Shown in pieces: positions 5,437-6,047 of a DNA stretch of 6,047 bases. The stretch comes from Actinomycetota bacterium (GTDB lineage: Bacteria; Actinomycetota; Actinomycetes; Mycobacteriales; Micromonosporaceae). The stretch's first letter is position 1, and every line of letters starts with the position of its first letter. Location of the stretch: positions 1-6,047 of the forward strand of contig VAXX01000045.1 in assembly GCA_005885115.1 (NCBI GenBank). The letters run 5' to 3'. Under the pieces are notes generated by a model, which saw only the letters and a program-made list of their open reading frames with translations, was not told where the DNA came from and did no database searches. The position numbers and the translations under genes are program-made.

Positions 5437-6047
5437 ATGGCTCAGCCGTACCCGCAGGGGCTTTACGACCCGGCATACGAGCACGACGCCTGTGGCGTCG
5501 CGTTCGTCGCTGACCTCGCTGGCCGACGCAGCCACGAGGTCGTCGCCAATGCGTTGACCGCCCTTCGCAACCTTCGTTCTACCGCGCCGTGGTGGACTTC
5601 CCGCTGCCGCCGGCCGGTGCGTACGCCACCGGACTGATCTTCCTGTCCGCCACCGGAACGGCCGACGAGACCCGGGCGGTGACCGTCCTGGAGAAGTACG
5701 CCCTGGTCGAGGGCGCGCAGATCCTGGGCTGGCGGGAGCTGCCGGTCGACCCCGACGGGCTGGGCGCCACCGCGTTGGCCGCGATGCCGCGCATCCGCCA
5801 GGTGTTCCTGGCCGCCCACCGGCTCACCGACTCCGACGCCGGTCCCGCCGGCGAACTGCTGTCCGGGCTGGAGCTGGAGCGGGTCGCCTTCTGCGTCCGC
5901 AAGCAGGCCGAGCGGGAGACCCGGGAGCGCGGCGTACCGGTGCACTTCCCGTCGCTGTCCGGGCGCACGGTGGTCTACAAGGGCATGCTCACGCCCGACC
6001 AGCTCGTCTCGTTCTTCCCGGACCTGACCGACCCCCGGGTGGAGAGC
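5437..6047 (+). pseudogene. gltB: Glutamate synthase large subunit, 3'-partial, with internal frame break
   Basis: GltB is the large subunit of NADPH-dependent glutamate synthase (GOGAT), a protein of about 1,500 residues. Its N-terminal class II amidotransferase domain releases ammonia from glutamine for transfer to 2-oxoglutarate. The start [20 protein letters not shown] shows the catalytic cysteine as Cys19 (TGT 5491-5493), after an 18-residue propeptide that is normally cleaved. The reading proceeds to ALTALRNL (to about 5574). It then jumps frame to [19 protein letters not shown], starting at 5577, and stays open to the right edge, including TVVYKGMLTPDQL and FFPDLTDPRVES. The conserved stretch that normally lies between, with the HRG and GDGAG motifs (about 25 residues), is absent. 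As written, the first frame stops at 5635-5637 after 66 residues. Identity is secure. The lesion may be real or a sequence error. gltD would be expected downstream. Confidence 0.92.
5568..5583 (+). other. Frame-break / deletion junction inside gltB
   Basis: The first frame is good to AAC CTT (Asn-Leu, to 5574). Good GltB coding resumes at TTC TAC CGC (Phe-Tyr-Arg) from 5577, in a different frame. The change requires a loss of 3n+1 bases, probably 76 or 79. CCTTCG occurs twice here (5562-5567 and 5571-5576), but nothing resembles a slippery site, and conserved residues are truly missing. Confidence 0.83.

Noticed and set aside
5562..5576. Two CCTTCG copies beside the gltB break as a deletion scar
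   Set aside because: Both copies fall in the intact ALRNL coding stretch or at its edge. The missing sequence is unknown, so repeat-mediated deletion cannot be inferred.

Overview
The window is about 70% G+C. It uses GTG starts and leaderless-type promoters, and its proteins look like those of high-GC actinobacteria. The trpB-trpA / lgt / gltB grouping and protein style point to Micromonosporaceae (Micromonospora or Salinispora type); this is an inference from memory of family sequences, not a search result. Housekeeping metabolism dominates. I see no mobile element, CRISPR array, tRNA or rRNA.

Layout, left to right. (1) The 3' part of trpB (tryptophan synthase beta) enters from the left edge and carries an internal frame break near 550. 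It overlaps trpA (alpha) by an ATGA, so the two were built to be translated together. (2) A NUDIX hydrolase on the minus strand converges on trpA; the two stop codons share the palindrome CTAG. (3) A short divergent promoter region of about 80 bp separates the NUDIX gene from lgt. (4) lgt (prolipoprotein diacylglyceryl transferase, with an acidic repeat-bearing C-terminal tail) and an FAD-dependent monooxygenase form a plus-strand pair 12 bp apart. (5) A minus-strand, multi-pass membrane protein of the conserved-TM-helix / MscS-related type converges on the monooxygenase with a 3-bp gap; both stop codons lie in the arms of one inverted repeat. (6) A divergent intergenic region of about 220 bp holds a 12-bp inverted repeat, a GlnR-like half-site and -10-like boxes. 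(7) The start of gltB (glutamate synthase large subunit) runs off the right edge and has a second internal frame break near 5575.

Functionally, trpBA makes tryptophan, gltB assimilates nitrogen into glutamate, and lgt starts lipoprotein maturation. The trpBA-lgt neighbourhood is known from other actinobacteria such as Mycobacterium tuberculosis; here an opposite-strand NUDIX gene splits it. The most striking observation is that both anabolic genes at the edges have lost a short conserved internal piece (roughly 75-90 nt, of length 3n+1 in each case), while the coding sequence on both sides stays excellent. That could be two real lesions, but an assembly or gap-joining error is more likely. 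I did not find a convincing novel system. The other points worth checking are strong over-representation of the tetranucleotide GTAC, the lgt acidic tail, the atypical GD motif of the monooxygenase and the regulatory candidates upstream of gltB.
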